Shown here: positions 43,214 through 50,946 of the stretch, one piece after another
How positions within the stretch are numbered: position 1 is the stretch's first letter
How the letters are laid out: each line of letters begins with the position of its first letter
NCBI GenBank assembly: GCA_049841155.1
Contig: JASGHI010000004.1
Coordinates: 186,001 to 250,000, forward strand
Length of the DNA: 64,000 nucleotides
Source: ZC4RG30 sp049841155
Lineage (GTDB): Bacteria > Pseudomonadota > Gammaproteobacteria > Steroidobacterales > Steroidobacteraceae
Reading direction: 5' to 3'
Made by a program: the position numbers and the translations under genes
Notes under the pieces: model-generated
Database searches by the model: none
Seen by the model: the letters and a program-made list of their open reading frames with translations, nothing else
Told to the model about the DNA's origin: nothing

Positions 43214-43614
43214 CCGAGCGACACAAGCCCTCACCGGATGAACTGCGTGCGCGGCTCTCGCCGCTGGCCTGGCAGGTGACGCAGGAGCGCGGCACCGAGC
43301 GCCCGTTCAGCGGCCGCTATGCCGCACACACGGCGCCTGGCACGTACTCCTGCGTGTGCTGCGGCGCGGAGCTGTTCGCCTCCGACACCAAGTTCGATGC
43401 CGGCTGCGGCTGGCCGAGTTTCTGGCTGCCGCTGGCCGGCGACCGGGTCAAGACGCGCCGCGACACCTCGCACGGCATGATCCGCACCGAAGTGCTGTGC
43501 GCGAACTGCGATGCGCACCTGGGTCATGTGTTCGATGATGGCCCCGAGCCCAGCGGCCTGCGCTATTGCATCAACTCGGTGTCGCTGGATTTCACACCCG
43601 GGAACGCGAAGTGA
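43210..43614 (+). CDS. msrB: Peptide-methionine (R)-S-oxide reductase
   Basis: MsrB repairs oxidised methionine (R-sulfoxide) in proteins. The product is 134 residues. The structural zinc is held by Cys48, Cys51, Cys97 and Cys100. The catalytic Cys120 lies in GLRYCINSVSLDF. GCGWPSFW and DAHLGHVFDDGP are signature blocks. Start and stop both overlap neighbouring genes (ATGA with htpG, GTGA with the hydrolase gene), so three genes are read as one unit. Confidence 0.96.
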   Translation: MTERHKPSPDELRARLSPLAWQVTQERGTERPFSGRYAAHTAPGTYSCVCCGAELFASDTKFDAGCGWPSFWLPLAGDRVKTRRDTSHGMIRTEVLCANCDAHLGHVFDDGPEPSGLRYCINSVSLDFTPGNAK

Positions 43615-44255
43615 TTCCGCCGCGGGCCGAGCCGCTCACGCTGGCAGGCAGCGCCGGGGTGATCGAGGCATTGATCGAGGATCCGGCGGCCAGCGCCGCG
43701 CCTGCCGCGTGCATGGTGGCCTGTCATCCGCATCCGCTTCACGGCGGCACCATGCACAACAAGGTGGTCACCACGCTGGTGCGTGCTGCCAATGAGCTCG
43801 GCATGCCGGCGCTGCGTTTCAACTATCGCGGCGTGGGCGCCAGCGCAGGCAGCTTCGACGAGGGTCGCGGAGAGATGGAGGATGTGCTCACCGCTGTCTC
43901 TCATGTGCGACAGCGCTGGCCGCACGCGGCCCTGTGGCTCGCGGGCTTTTCTTTCGGCGGACACATGGCGTTGCGCGCCAGCATGGCGCTGGGCGCCGGC
44001 GCCGTGGCGCGCCTCATCACCGTTGCGCCGGCCATCACGCGCCATTTCGGTGCACCGCAGGACATCAAGCCGCCGGATTGTCCCTGGCTGGTGGTGCAGG
44101 GCGATGCGGACGAGGTGATCGAAGCCGCCGATGTGATCGACTGGTGTCGGCGCATCCAGCCGCCGCCGCAACTGGTGGTGCTGCCCGGCGTGGGCCATTT
44201 CTTCCATGGCCAGCTCAACGCGCTGAAGGATGCGGCGCTTGCCTTCCTCAAATGA
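43611..44255 (+). CDS. Alpha/beta hydrolase (CocE/dienelactone-hydrolase-like)
   Basis: The product is 214 residues. CHPHPLHGGTMHNKVVTTL near the amino terminus and NYRGVGASAGSFDEGRGE are typical of a bacterial family of small serine hydrolases related to dienelactone hydrolase. The nucleophile elbow is GFSFGGH, the acid is in QGDADEVI and the base in GVGHFFHG. The substrate is unknown. The GTG start overlaps the msrB stop. A strong bidirectional terminator follows. Confidence 0.88.
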   Translation: MIPPRAEPLTLAGSAGVIEALIEDPAASAAPAACMVACHPHPLHGGTMHNKVVTTLVRAANELGMPALRFNYRGVGASAGSFDEGRGEMEDVLTAVSHVRQRWPHAALWLAGFSFGGHMALRASMALGAGAVARLITVAPAITRHFGAPQDIKPPDCPWLVVQGDADEVIEAADVIDWCRRIQPPPQLVVLPGVGHFFHGQLNALKDAALAFLK

Positions 44256-44289
44256 AAAAGCCCGGAAAACCTTGGTTTTCCGGGCCTTT
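44256..44289. terminator. Bidirectional terminator between the hydrolase gene and the HU gene
   Basis: GCCCGGAAAAC / GTTTTCCGGGC form an eleven-base-pair stem with loop CTTG, flanked by AAAAA on the left and CTTTA on the right. It can end transcripts arriving from both sides. Confidence 0.8.
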
Positions 44290-44315
44290 AGCGAACTGGA
44301 AGTCGCGGAGGCTTC

Positions 44316-44627
44316 TTAGTTCACCATCGCCTTGAGGCTCTTCAGCGGCAGCGCGCGGACCTTCTTGCTGGCTGGCTTGGCCTTGAAGACCATCTTCTCG
44401 CCGGTGAAGGGGTTCACGCCTTCACGCTGCTTGGTCGCCGGCTTCTTGACGACCTTGAGCTTCAGCAGGCCGGGCAGCGTGACAATACCGTGAGCGCGCA
44501 GGCTCTTGCGGATGACGGTTGAGAGCGAGTCGAACACCGCGCTGACCTGCTTGCGCGACAGATCCGTGTCCTTGGAAATGGTAGCCAGAATTTCGGACTT
44601 CGTAGGTGCGCCGCCCTTCTTCGCCAT
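44316..44627 (-). CDS. HU/IHF-family DNA-binding protein
   Basis: The product is 103 residues, slightly longer than HU. The helical dimerisation part (SEILATISKDTDLSRKQVSAVFDSL) is followed by the beta-arm region with PATKQREGVNPFTGEKMVFKAKP, where HU has NPxTGE. It compacts or bends DNA. An extra Lys-rich amino terminus (MAKKGG) is present. GGAG precedes the ATG. It has its own promoter candidate and a hairpin in its leader. Confidence 0.93.
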   Translation of the reverse strand: MAKKGGAPTKSEILATISKDTDLSRKQVSAVFDSLSTVIRKSLRAHGIVTLPGLLKLKVVKKPATKQREGVNPFTGEKMVFKAKPASKKVRALPLKSLKAMVN

Positions 44628-44662
44628 ATGGATAACTCCCGCGAGGTTGATGGTTCTGTTCC

Positions 44663-44724
44663 GCGGGGAACATCCCCGCTGAAGTAATCGGCGCGAAACA
44701 TAACATATGGGTAGTGTCGCGCAA
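44663..44724 (-). promoter_or_regulatory. Promoter and leader hairpin of the HU-like gene
   Basis: On the minus strand TTGCGC is followed after 16 bases by TATGTT, a fair sigma-70-type match. The leader then contains GCGGGGA-TGT-TCCCCGC, a perfect seven-base-pair hairpin about 35 bases before the ATG. The hairpin could stabilise the message or bind a regulator. Confidence 0.4.
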
Positions 44725-44748
44725 GCCTTTTTTTAAAGGGTTTTCGCG

Positions 44749-45279
44749 CTATCGGACGATCAGCAACAGCGCCTGGATCGCGATCAGCACCCACAGCGGA
44801 GTCAGATCCAGCCCGCTGATGGGCGGCAGGCGACGGCGTATCGGCTTCATGATGGGCTCGCAGATGGAGGCGAGCACGTCCTGCACCGGCGAATAGTTTC
44901 CCTGCGCCACGAAGGACAGCAGCGCGTACAGCAGGATGCAGAAGAAGTATGTGCGCAACACCAGACGCACGAGATCGACCGCGAGCAGGCGCACCATGTG
45001 GTCCGCACCCAACGGCGTGCCGAACACCAGCAGCTGGATCAGCAGCAGCTTCACCACGCCCACGGCCACGATGGCCACCACCGTCGCGGTGTCGACTTTG
45101 CCTGCGGCCGGCAGCAGCCGCCGCAGCGGCCGCACCAGCGGGTCGGTGACCTGCAGCACCGCGCGGGCGGCGGGATTGCGGAAATTCGCCCGTGTCAGCT
45201 GCATCAGCAGGCGCAGCAGCAGCACACCCTGGTACAGGCCGAGCAGTGTCTGGATCAGGAAGTAGAGCGCGTCGTTCAC
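44749..45279 (-). CDS. yggT: YggT-family membrane protein
   Basis: The product is 176 residues, two YggT repeats with about four to five helices. Each repeat has the NPxxxxxxxxxxPLxRPLRRLLP-type block: FRNPAARAVLQVTDPLVRPL and QDVLASICEPIMKPIRRRLP. It is an inner-membrane protein of uncertain role, linked to osmotic stress or cell-envelope assembly. The start overlaps the proC stop by four bases. The gene order yggS, proC, yggT matches Pseudomonas. Confidence 0.92.
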   Translation of the reverse strand: MNDALYFLIQTLLGLYQGVLLLRLLMQLTRANFRNPAARAVLQVTDPLVRPLRRLLPAAGKVDTATVVAIVAVGVVKLLLIQLLVFGTPLGADHMVRLLAVDLVRLVLRTYFFCILLYALLSFVAQGNYSPVQDVLASICEPIMKPIRRRLPPISGLDLTPLWVLIAIQALLLIVR

Positions 45280-46118
45280 GCATCACCGCCGAATTGCTCG
45301 CCCAGCTCCTGGCTGCGCTGCCTGGCCGCATCCTGGGCTGCCCGCAGGACGCTTGCGAGATCCTTTTCGTTGAACACCTTGAACGCAGCCTCGGTGGTGC
45401 CGCCCCGGGAGGCGACTTCGGCGCACATGCGCACCAGGTCCGGCTGCATTTCGGGGTTCACCATGCGGCCCGCGCCGGCGAGTGTCTGCGCGGCGAGCCG
45501 GTAGGCCACGGTGCGATCCAGCCCCTGCGCCACGGCATTCTTGGCCATGAGTTCGGCCAGCAGGAAGAAGTAGGCCGGTCCGCTGCCCGACAGCGCCGTC
45601 ACGATGTCCAGCTCCGCCTCGCTGTGTACCCACAGGCAGATGCCGAGGGAGCCCAGCACGGCCTCGGTCAGCGCGCGCGCCGCGGCACCCACCGTGGCAT
45701 CGGCATACAGCCCGCAGGCGCCGGCGCCGATCAGCGCCGGACGGTTCGGCATGGCCCGCACCACGTCGCTGCCCGTGCCGTGCAGCCAGCTGGCCAGGTG
45801 CGCGATGCGGATGCCCGCCGCCACCGAGATCACCAGCGGCCCGTGGGAAAGGTCGCCGGCAAGCGCCCGGGCCACTACTGCCATCTGCTGCGGTTTCACC
45901 GCCAGCACCACGACCTGCCCGGCACGCGCGGCGGCGCCATTGTCCTGGGTCACGTTGACATGGAAATCGTGGACCAGGGCTTCGCAGGTTGCTGGGTTGG
46001 GCGCGGCCACAGTGATGCGTTCCGGAGGCACTCCGGAGCCGATGAGGCCGCCGATGAGGCTGCGGGCCATGTTGCCGCCGCCAATCACCGAGATGGAAAC
46101 TGATGCCAGTGATTGCAT
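45276..46118 (-). CDS. proC: Pyrroline-5-carboxylate reductase
   Basis: ProC makes proline from pyrroline-5-carboxylate with NAD(P)H. The product is 280 residues. The Rossmann motif is VIGGGNMARSLIGGL; VLAVKPQQM, VRAMPNRPALIGAG and the signature TALSGSGPAYFFLL are present, followed by the dimerisation helices. The ATG is in line with the family. It lies between yggS and yggT as in other gammaproteobacteria. Confidence 0.96.
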   Translation of the reverse strand: MQSLASVSISVIGGGNMARSLIGGLIGSGVPPERITVAAPNPATCEALVHDFHVNVTQDNGAAARAGQVVVLAVKPQQMAVVARALAGDLSHGPLVISVAAGIRIAHLASWLHGTGSDVVRAMPNRPALIGAGACGLYADATVGAAARALTEAVLGSLGICLWVHSEAELDIVTALSGSGPAYFFLLAELMAKNAVAQGLDRTVAYRLAAQTLAGAGRMVNPEMQPDLVRMCAEVASRGGTTEAAFKVFNEKDLASVLRAAQDAARQRSQELGEQFGGDA

Positions 46119-46187
46119 GGGGCCGCATTCTAGGGCCTGTTGGCGCCCGAAAGGGCAGTTGCGCGCGGGCGCCGGGGCCCCGGGGCC

Positions 46188-46907
46188 TTACAGCGGTTCG
46201 CGCGGGCCGAACAAGGCCGTGCCGATGCGCAGCATCGTGGCGCCCTGCGCAACGGCGGTCTCCAGGTCACCGCTCATGCCCATGGAGAGAGTGTCCAGCC
46301 CGAGCCCCGCGGCATTGGCTGTTTCCAGCAGCTGCCGCATCTGCCCGAACAGCAGGTGCTGGGTGGTCACATCGGCCTCATGGGGCAGCATGCACATGAG
46401 GCCGCGCAGCCGCAGCCGTGGCAGGCGGGCCACGGCAGCGAGCGCTTCCGGCGCTTCATGCGGCGCCATGCCGCCCTTGGCGGCCTCGCCGGCGATGTTC
46501 ACCTGCAGGCAGACATTGAGCGGCGGCGCGTAGTGCGGCCGCTGTTCGGCGAGGCGCCCGGCCACGTGCAGGCGGTCGACGCCGTGCACCCAGTCGAAAT
46601 GCTCCGCGATGGGCCGGGTCTTGTTGGCCTGCACACGGCCGATGAAATGCCATACCGGTGCGCGTTCGCGCAGCGCCTGGATCTTGGGCAGCGCCTCGGC
46701 GAGGTAGTTTTCGCCGAACTGCCCGAGTCCCGCGTCCATGGCCTGCAGCAGGCGCGCTGCCGGCTGCCCCTTGCTCACGGCCAGTACCGTGATCGAGCGC
46801 ACATCCCGTCCGGCTGCCTGGGCGGCGGCAGCGATGCGCGCCAGGACCTGCGCATGGCTGGCGGCGATGGCGGAGCCGGAGGATGAATTCTGCGGAGCGC
46901 TTAACAT
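46188..46907 (-). CDS. yggS: Pyridoxal phosphate homeostasis protein (YggS/PROSC)
   Basis: YggS binds PLP and buffers free vitamin B6. The product is 239 residues with the PLP Lys46 in VLAVSKGQPA, FGENYLAEALPK, WHFIGRVQANK, LRGLMCMLP and LSMGMSGDLETAVAQGATMLRIGTALFG. The common AVSKTxP motif reads AVSKGQP here. It is divergent from pilT with a 52-base gap, the same arrangement as in Pseudomonas aeruginosa. Confidence 0.94.
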   Translation of the reverse strand: MLSAPQNSSSGSAIAASHAQVLARIAAAAQAAGRDVRSITVLAVSKGQPAARLLQAMDAGLGQFGENYLAEALPKIQALRERAPVWHFIGRVQANKTRPIAEHFDWVHGVDRLHVAGRLAEQRPHYAPPLNVCLQVNIAGEAAKGGMAPHEAPEALAAVARLPRLRLRGLMCMLPHEADVTTQHLLFGQMRQLLETANAAGLGLDTLSMGMSGDLETAVAQGATMLRIGTALFGPREPL

Positions 46908-46929
46908 AGGGAGGCCCGATGCCCTGCAC

Positions 46930-46935
46930 TATACT
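46930..46935 (+). promoter_or_regulatory. Candidate -10 element of pilT
   Basis: TATACT (five of six to the -10 consensus) lies 24 bases upstream of the pilT ATG in the short gap between yggS and pilT. No convincing -35 box is found, so an activator or another sigma factor may be needed. Confidence 0.35.
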
Positions 46936-46959
46936 GCCTCGGCCTCTCTTGGAGCTCCC

Positions 46960-48000
46960 ATGGCACTGGATATCGCGCAGCTGCTGGCCTTTGCGGTGAA
47001 GAACCACGCGTCCGACCTGCATCTTTCGGCGGGCGTGCCGCCGATGATCCGCGTCGACGGCGACATGAAGCGCGTCAACATGCCGGCACTTACCCACAAG
47101 GAAGTGCACAGCATGGTGTACGACATCATGAACGACAAGCAGCGCAAGGCCTACGAGGAGTTCTTCGAAACCGACTTCTCCTTCGAGATCCCCAAGCTCG
47201 CGCGCTTCCGCGTCAACGCTTTCAACCAGAACCGCGGCGCCGGTGCGGTGTTCCGCAGCATTCCGTCGGTGATCATGGGTCTCGACGATCTCGGCGCGCC
47301 GAAGATCTTCCGCGACCTGTGCATGCTGCCGCGCGGCCTGGTGCTGGTCACCGGGCCCACCGGCTCGGGCAAGTCCACGACGCTCGCGGGCATGATCGAC
47401 CACTGTAACGACAACCGCCCGGACCACATCATCACCATCGAGGATCCGATCGAGTTCGTGCACGAGTCCAAGCGCTGCCTCATCAATCAGCGCGAGGTGC
47501 ACCGCGACACGCTGGGCTTCTCCGAGGCGCTGCGCTCGGCGCTGCGCGAGGATCCGGACGTGGTGCTGGTCGGCGAAATGCGTGACCTGGAAACCATCCG
47601 CCTGGCGCTCACCGCGGCCGAGACCGGCCACCTGGTGTTCGGCACGCTGCACACCAGCTCCGCGGCCAAGACCATCGACCGCGTGGTGGACGTGTTCCCC
47701 GCCGCCGAGAAGGACATGGTGCGTTCCATGCTTTCCGAATCGCTGCGCGCGGTGGTTTCGCAGACGCTGCTGAAGAAGATCGGCGGCGGCCGCGTGGCGG
47801 CGCACGAGATCATGATCGGCACACCGGCCATCCGCAATCTCATCCGCGAGGGCAAGATCGCGCAGATGTATTCGGCCATCCAGACCGGCCAGGCCCAGGG
47901 CATGCAGACGCTGGACCAGTGCCTCACCGAGCTCGTGCAGAAGGGCGTGGTGAGCAAGGAAGAGGCCCGCTTCAAGGCCGCGAACAAGGATGCGCTGTAA
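46960..48000 (+). CDS. pilT: Type IV pilus retraction ATPase PilT
   Basis: PilT is the hexameric motor that depolymerises type IV pili and drives twitching. The product is 346 residues. The PAS-like amino-terminal domain has SDLHLSAGVPPMIRVDG; Walker A GPTGSGKS is at 132-139; the Asp box is HIITIEDPIEF; Walker B is DPDVVLVGEMRD; the His box is GHLVFGTLHTSSAAKTIDR; and the AIRNLIREGK retraction motif is present. The ATG follows GGAG. Its TAA stop overlaps the ATG of the following pilU-like gene by one base. Confidence 0.97.
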   Translation: MALDIAQLLAFAVKNHASDLHLSAGVPPMIRVDGDMKRVNMPALTHKEVHSMVYDIMNDKQRKAYEEFFETDFSFEIPKLARFRVNAFNQNRGAGAVFRSIPSVIMGLDDLGAPKIFRDLCMLPRGLVLVTGPTGSGKSTTLAGMIDHCNDNRPDHIITIEDPIEFVHESKRCLINQREVHRDTLGFSEALRSALREDPDVVLVGEMRDLETIRLALTAAETGHLVFGTLHTSSAAKTIDRVVDVFPAAEKDMVRSMLSESLRAVVSQTLLKKIGGGRVAAHEIMIGTPAIRNLIREGKIAQMYSAIQTGQAQGMQTLDQCLTELVQKGVVSKEEARFKAANKDAL

Positions 48001-49155
48001 TGGATCGCGAACAAGCCATCAAGTTCATGCAGGACCTGCTGCGCCGCGTGGTGGAGCGCAAGGCTTCGGACCTTTTCATCACGGCAGGCTTCCCGCCGGC
48101 GGTGAAGATCGATGGCGAGATCCGCCCGCAGACCGAACGCGCGCTCACCGGCGAGCAGTCCGCGGTGCTGGTGCGCTCCATCATGAACGACCGGCAGTCG
48201 AAAGGAATTCGACGCCACGCGCGAGTGCAATTTCGCCATCGCGCCGCCCGGCATCGGCCGCTTCCGCGTCAGCGCCTTCCAGCAGCAGGGGCAGGTGGGC
48301 TGCGTGATCCGCCTCATCAACCCCACCATCCCGACCTTCGAGGAGCTGGACCTGCCGCCCATCCTCAAGGACGTGGTGCTGTCCAAGCGCGGCCTTACCA
48401 TCATCGTCGGCGGCACGGGTTCGGGCAAATCCACCACGCTCGCCGCCATGGTCGGCTACCGCAACGAGAAGACCCGCGGCCACATCATCACCATCGAGGA
48501 TCCGGTGGAGTACATCCACCCGCACAAGGGCTGCGTGGTCACGCACCGCGAGGTGGGCGTGGACACCGACAACTGGCACAACGCGTTGAAGAACACGCTG
48601 CGTCAGGCGCCCGATGTCATCCTCATCGGCGAGATCCGCGACCGCGAGACCATGGAATACGGCATCCAGTTCGCCGAGACCGGCCACCTGGTGCTGGCGA
48701 CGCTGCATGCCAACAGCTCCAACCAGGCGCTGGACCGCATCATCAACTTCTTCCCCGAGGAGCGGCGCGAGCAGCTGCTCATGGACCTGTCGCTGAACAT
48801 CCGCGGCCTGATCTCGCAGCGCCTGGTGCCGCGCGAGGGCGGCAAGGGCCGCATCGCGGCCACCGAGATCATGCTCAACTCGCCGCTGATCCAGGACCTC
48901 ATCTTCAAGGGCGAGGTGCACAAGATCAAGGAAGTGATGGCGCGTTCCACGCGCATCGGCATGAAGACCTTCGACCAGTGCCTGTTCGAGCTGTACGAAG
49001 GCGGCTTCATCTCCTATGACGACGCCATCCGCAACGCCGACTCGAAGAACGAGCTGCGCCTGCGCGTGAAGCTGGAGAGCAAGCGCGACTCGCGGCCGGC
49101 GGACGATGCCGGCGGCCTGTCGCTGATGGACGAGGACGAAGGCAGGGCCATCTAG
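48000..49155 (+). pseudogene. pilU: PilU-like retraction ATPase, interrupted by a one-base frameshift
   Basis: Two pieces in different frames together make a complete PilU-like protein. The first reads MDREQAIKFMQDLLRRVVER through SIMNDRQSK (residue 68); the second resumes as EFDATRECNFAIAPPGIGRF and runs to the stop. The frames join if one G of the GG at 48204-48205 is removed. Everything else is intact: Walker A GGTGSGKS, Asp box IITIEDPVEYIH, Walker B APDVILIGEIRD. Either the gene is freshly broken or the assembly has a one-base error; the well-kept downstream codons favour an error or a very recent mutation. Confidence 0.85.
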
Positions 49156-49158
49156 GAA

Positions 49159-50286
49159 ATGAGCGAGCGGGACATGGGCGTACCGATGGAAGACACGGAT
49201 GATTTCAAGACCGACGCAGCAGCGGCGGGCTTCAAGATCCGGCCGCTGTTCAAGCTGATGGTCGAGCGCAAGGCCTCGGACCTGTTCTTCACCTCCAATG
49301 CCCCGATCAAGATCAAGATCGAGGGCCAGATCCACTCCATCAACAAGCAGATACTCACGCCCGAGTACGTGCGCGCGGCCGCCTTCGGCCTCATGACGCC
49401 GGAGCAGATCGAGTACTTCCAGCGCGAGCTGGAGATCGACTTCGCGCTATCCGAGCCGGGCCTGGGGCGTTTCCGCGTCGCGATCTTCTACCAGCGCGGC
49501 TACCCCGCGATGGTGATGCGCTACATCACTGCCGACATGCCGCGCCTGGACCAGCTGGGCGTGCCCGAGGTGCTCACCGACCTCGCGCGTCACAAGCGCG
49601 GGCTCATCCTGATGGTCGGCGCCACCGGCAGCGGCAAGTCCACGTCGCTGGCGGCGATGATCAACTACCGCAACGAGCATTTCTCGGATCACATCGTCAC
49701 CATCGAGGATCCGATCGAGTTCCTGCACACCAACAAGCGCTCCATCGTCAACCAGCGCGAAGTGGGCCTCGACACCAAGAGTTACGCCCGCGCGCTGCGC
49801 GGCGTGATGCGCGCGGCACCCGATGTCATCCTCATCGGCGAGATCCGCGACCGCGAGAGCATGGAGGCGGCCATCAATCTCGCCGGCACCGGCCATCTGG
49901 TGCTGGCAACGCTGCATGCCAACAACTGCGCCGAGACTCTGGACCGCATCATCAACATGTTCCCGCACGAACAGCATCCGCAGGTGCTGCTGGACATGTC
50001 GCAGTACCTGCGCGCCATCCTCGCGCAGCGCCTGGTGCCGGGCGTGGACGGCCGGCGCGTCGCGGCGGTGGAGATCATGATCAACACGCCGCACATTTCC
50101 GAGCTGATCCGCAAGGGTGACGTCAGCACCATCAAGGAATCGATCCGCAGCAGCGGCGAAAAGGGCATCCAGAGCTTCGATGTGGCGCTGGTGGCGCTGT
50201 ACAAGGCCGGCCGCATCAGCATGGAAGATGCGCTGGCCAACGCCGATTCCCGCACCAATCTCGAAGCGACCATCAATTTCGGCTGA
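49159..50286 (+). CDS. Third PilT/PilU-type ATPase
   Basis: The product is 375 residues, a complete PilT-superfamily ATPase with Walker A GATGSGKS (154-161), Asp box IVTIEDPIEFLH, Walker B APDVILIGEIRD and TGHLVLATLHANNCAETLDR. It resembles PilU more than PilT and has an extra acidic amino terminus. It lies three bases after the pilU-like stop and follows the same strand, making three retraction-type ATPases in a row. It could substitute for the frameshifted copy or tune motor force. The PilU-type label is by pattern, not by tree. Confidence 0.88.
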   Translation: MSERDMGVPMEDTDDFKTDAAAAGFKIRPLFKLMVERKASDLFFTSNAPIKIKIEGQIHSINKQILTPEYVRAAAFGLMTPEQIEYFQRELEIDFALSEPGLGRFRVAIFYQRGYPAMVMRYITADMPRLDQLGVPEVLTDLARHKRGLILMVGATGSGKSTSLAAMINYRNEHFSDHIVTIEDPIEFLHTNKRSIVNQREVGLDTKSYARALRGVMRAAPDVILIGEIRDRESMEAAINLAGTGHLVLATLHANNCAETLDRIINMFPHEQHPQVLLDMSQYLRAILAQRLVPGVDGRRVAAVEIMINTPHISELIRKGDVSTIKESIRSSGEKGIQSFDVALVALYKAGRISMEDALANADSRTNLEATINFG

Positions 50287-50893
50287 TGCGCCAGGTCTCG
50301 CCCTGAGCCGCAGGGTCGCCCGCGTCGCCGGGCTGTGCATTCTCGTCCTGATCCTGCTGCTGCCGGCGCTGCGCGCCGCCTTGGCGCAGGAAGGGTTGCT
50401 GCGCGGCCGCGTGCTGCGGGTCGTCGACGGCGATACCCTGGATGTGCGCCTCGCCAGTGGCCGCGTGCGCGTGCGGCTGCAGGGCATCGACGCGCCGGAG
50501 CGTGACCAGCCCGGTGGCCTCGCCGCCACCCGTTTTCTCGCCAGCCAGCTGCAGGATCGCGATGTGTGGCTGGAGCCGGTTTCGCAGGACCAGTACGACC
50601 GGCTGCTGGCCGTCGTTCACTACCAGGGCGTGGATCTGAACCGCGAGCTGGTGCGCGAAGGCCATGCCTGGGCCTACCGGCGTTACATGCGCCGTGCGGA
50701 GCAGGAGCTGTGCCGGCTGGAAGAGGAGGCGCGGCGGTCGGGCCGCGGACTCTGGCAGCCGCGATCGGCGCCGGCCCGCGCGCCCTGGGAATATCGCGCC
50801 ACGCATGGCCGCGGCCCGTTCACCGACTTTGCGCGCAGCGATGCGCGCGACTGTCTGCGCGCCATGGGGCGTCGGCCGGGGACTACGCGCTAG
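50228..50893 (+). CDS. Secreted thermonuclease-like (SNase) protein; start uncertain
   Basis: The mature part is a staphylococcal-nuclease fold: GRVLRVVDGDTLDVRL, RVRLQGIDAPERDQPGG, YDRLLAVVHYQGVDLNRELV and GRGLWQP; the catalytic Asp, Arg and Glu positions are present. A membrane-export segment (LCILVLILLLPALRAALAQ) precedes it. The first in-frame ATG is 50228, inside the upstream ATPase gene. A better start would be the ATG at 50286, which overlaps the previous stop (TGATG), but that frame closes after six codons; one extra C in the CCC at 50301-50303 would join it to the nuclease frame. The annotated start is therefore provisional. Confidence 0.72.
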   Translation: MRWPTPIPAPISKRPSISADAPGLALSRRVARVAGLCILVLILLLPALRAALAQEGLLRGRVLRVVDGDTLDVRLASGRVRVRLQGIDAPERDQPGGLAATRFLASQLQDRDVWLEPVSQDQYDRLLAVVHYQGVDLNRELVREGHAWAYRRYMRRAEQELCRLEEEARRSGRGLWQPRSAPARAPWEYRATHGRGPFTDFARSDARDCLRAMGRRPGTTR

Positions 50894-50946
50894 TCGGCGC
50901 CTTGCGCATTGCCCGATGCGCTGCGGGCTGCGAAGCTGTGGGGCCC

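Noticed and set aside
48180..48230. Programmed frameshift in the pilU-like gene
   Set aside because: AAAGG is not a classic slippery heptamer, and neither a stem-loop nor an internal Shine-Dalgarno/stop arrangement is seen; mutation or sequence error is simpler.
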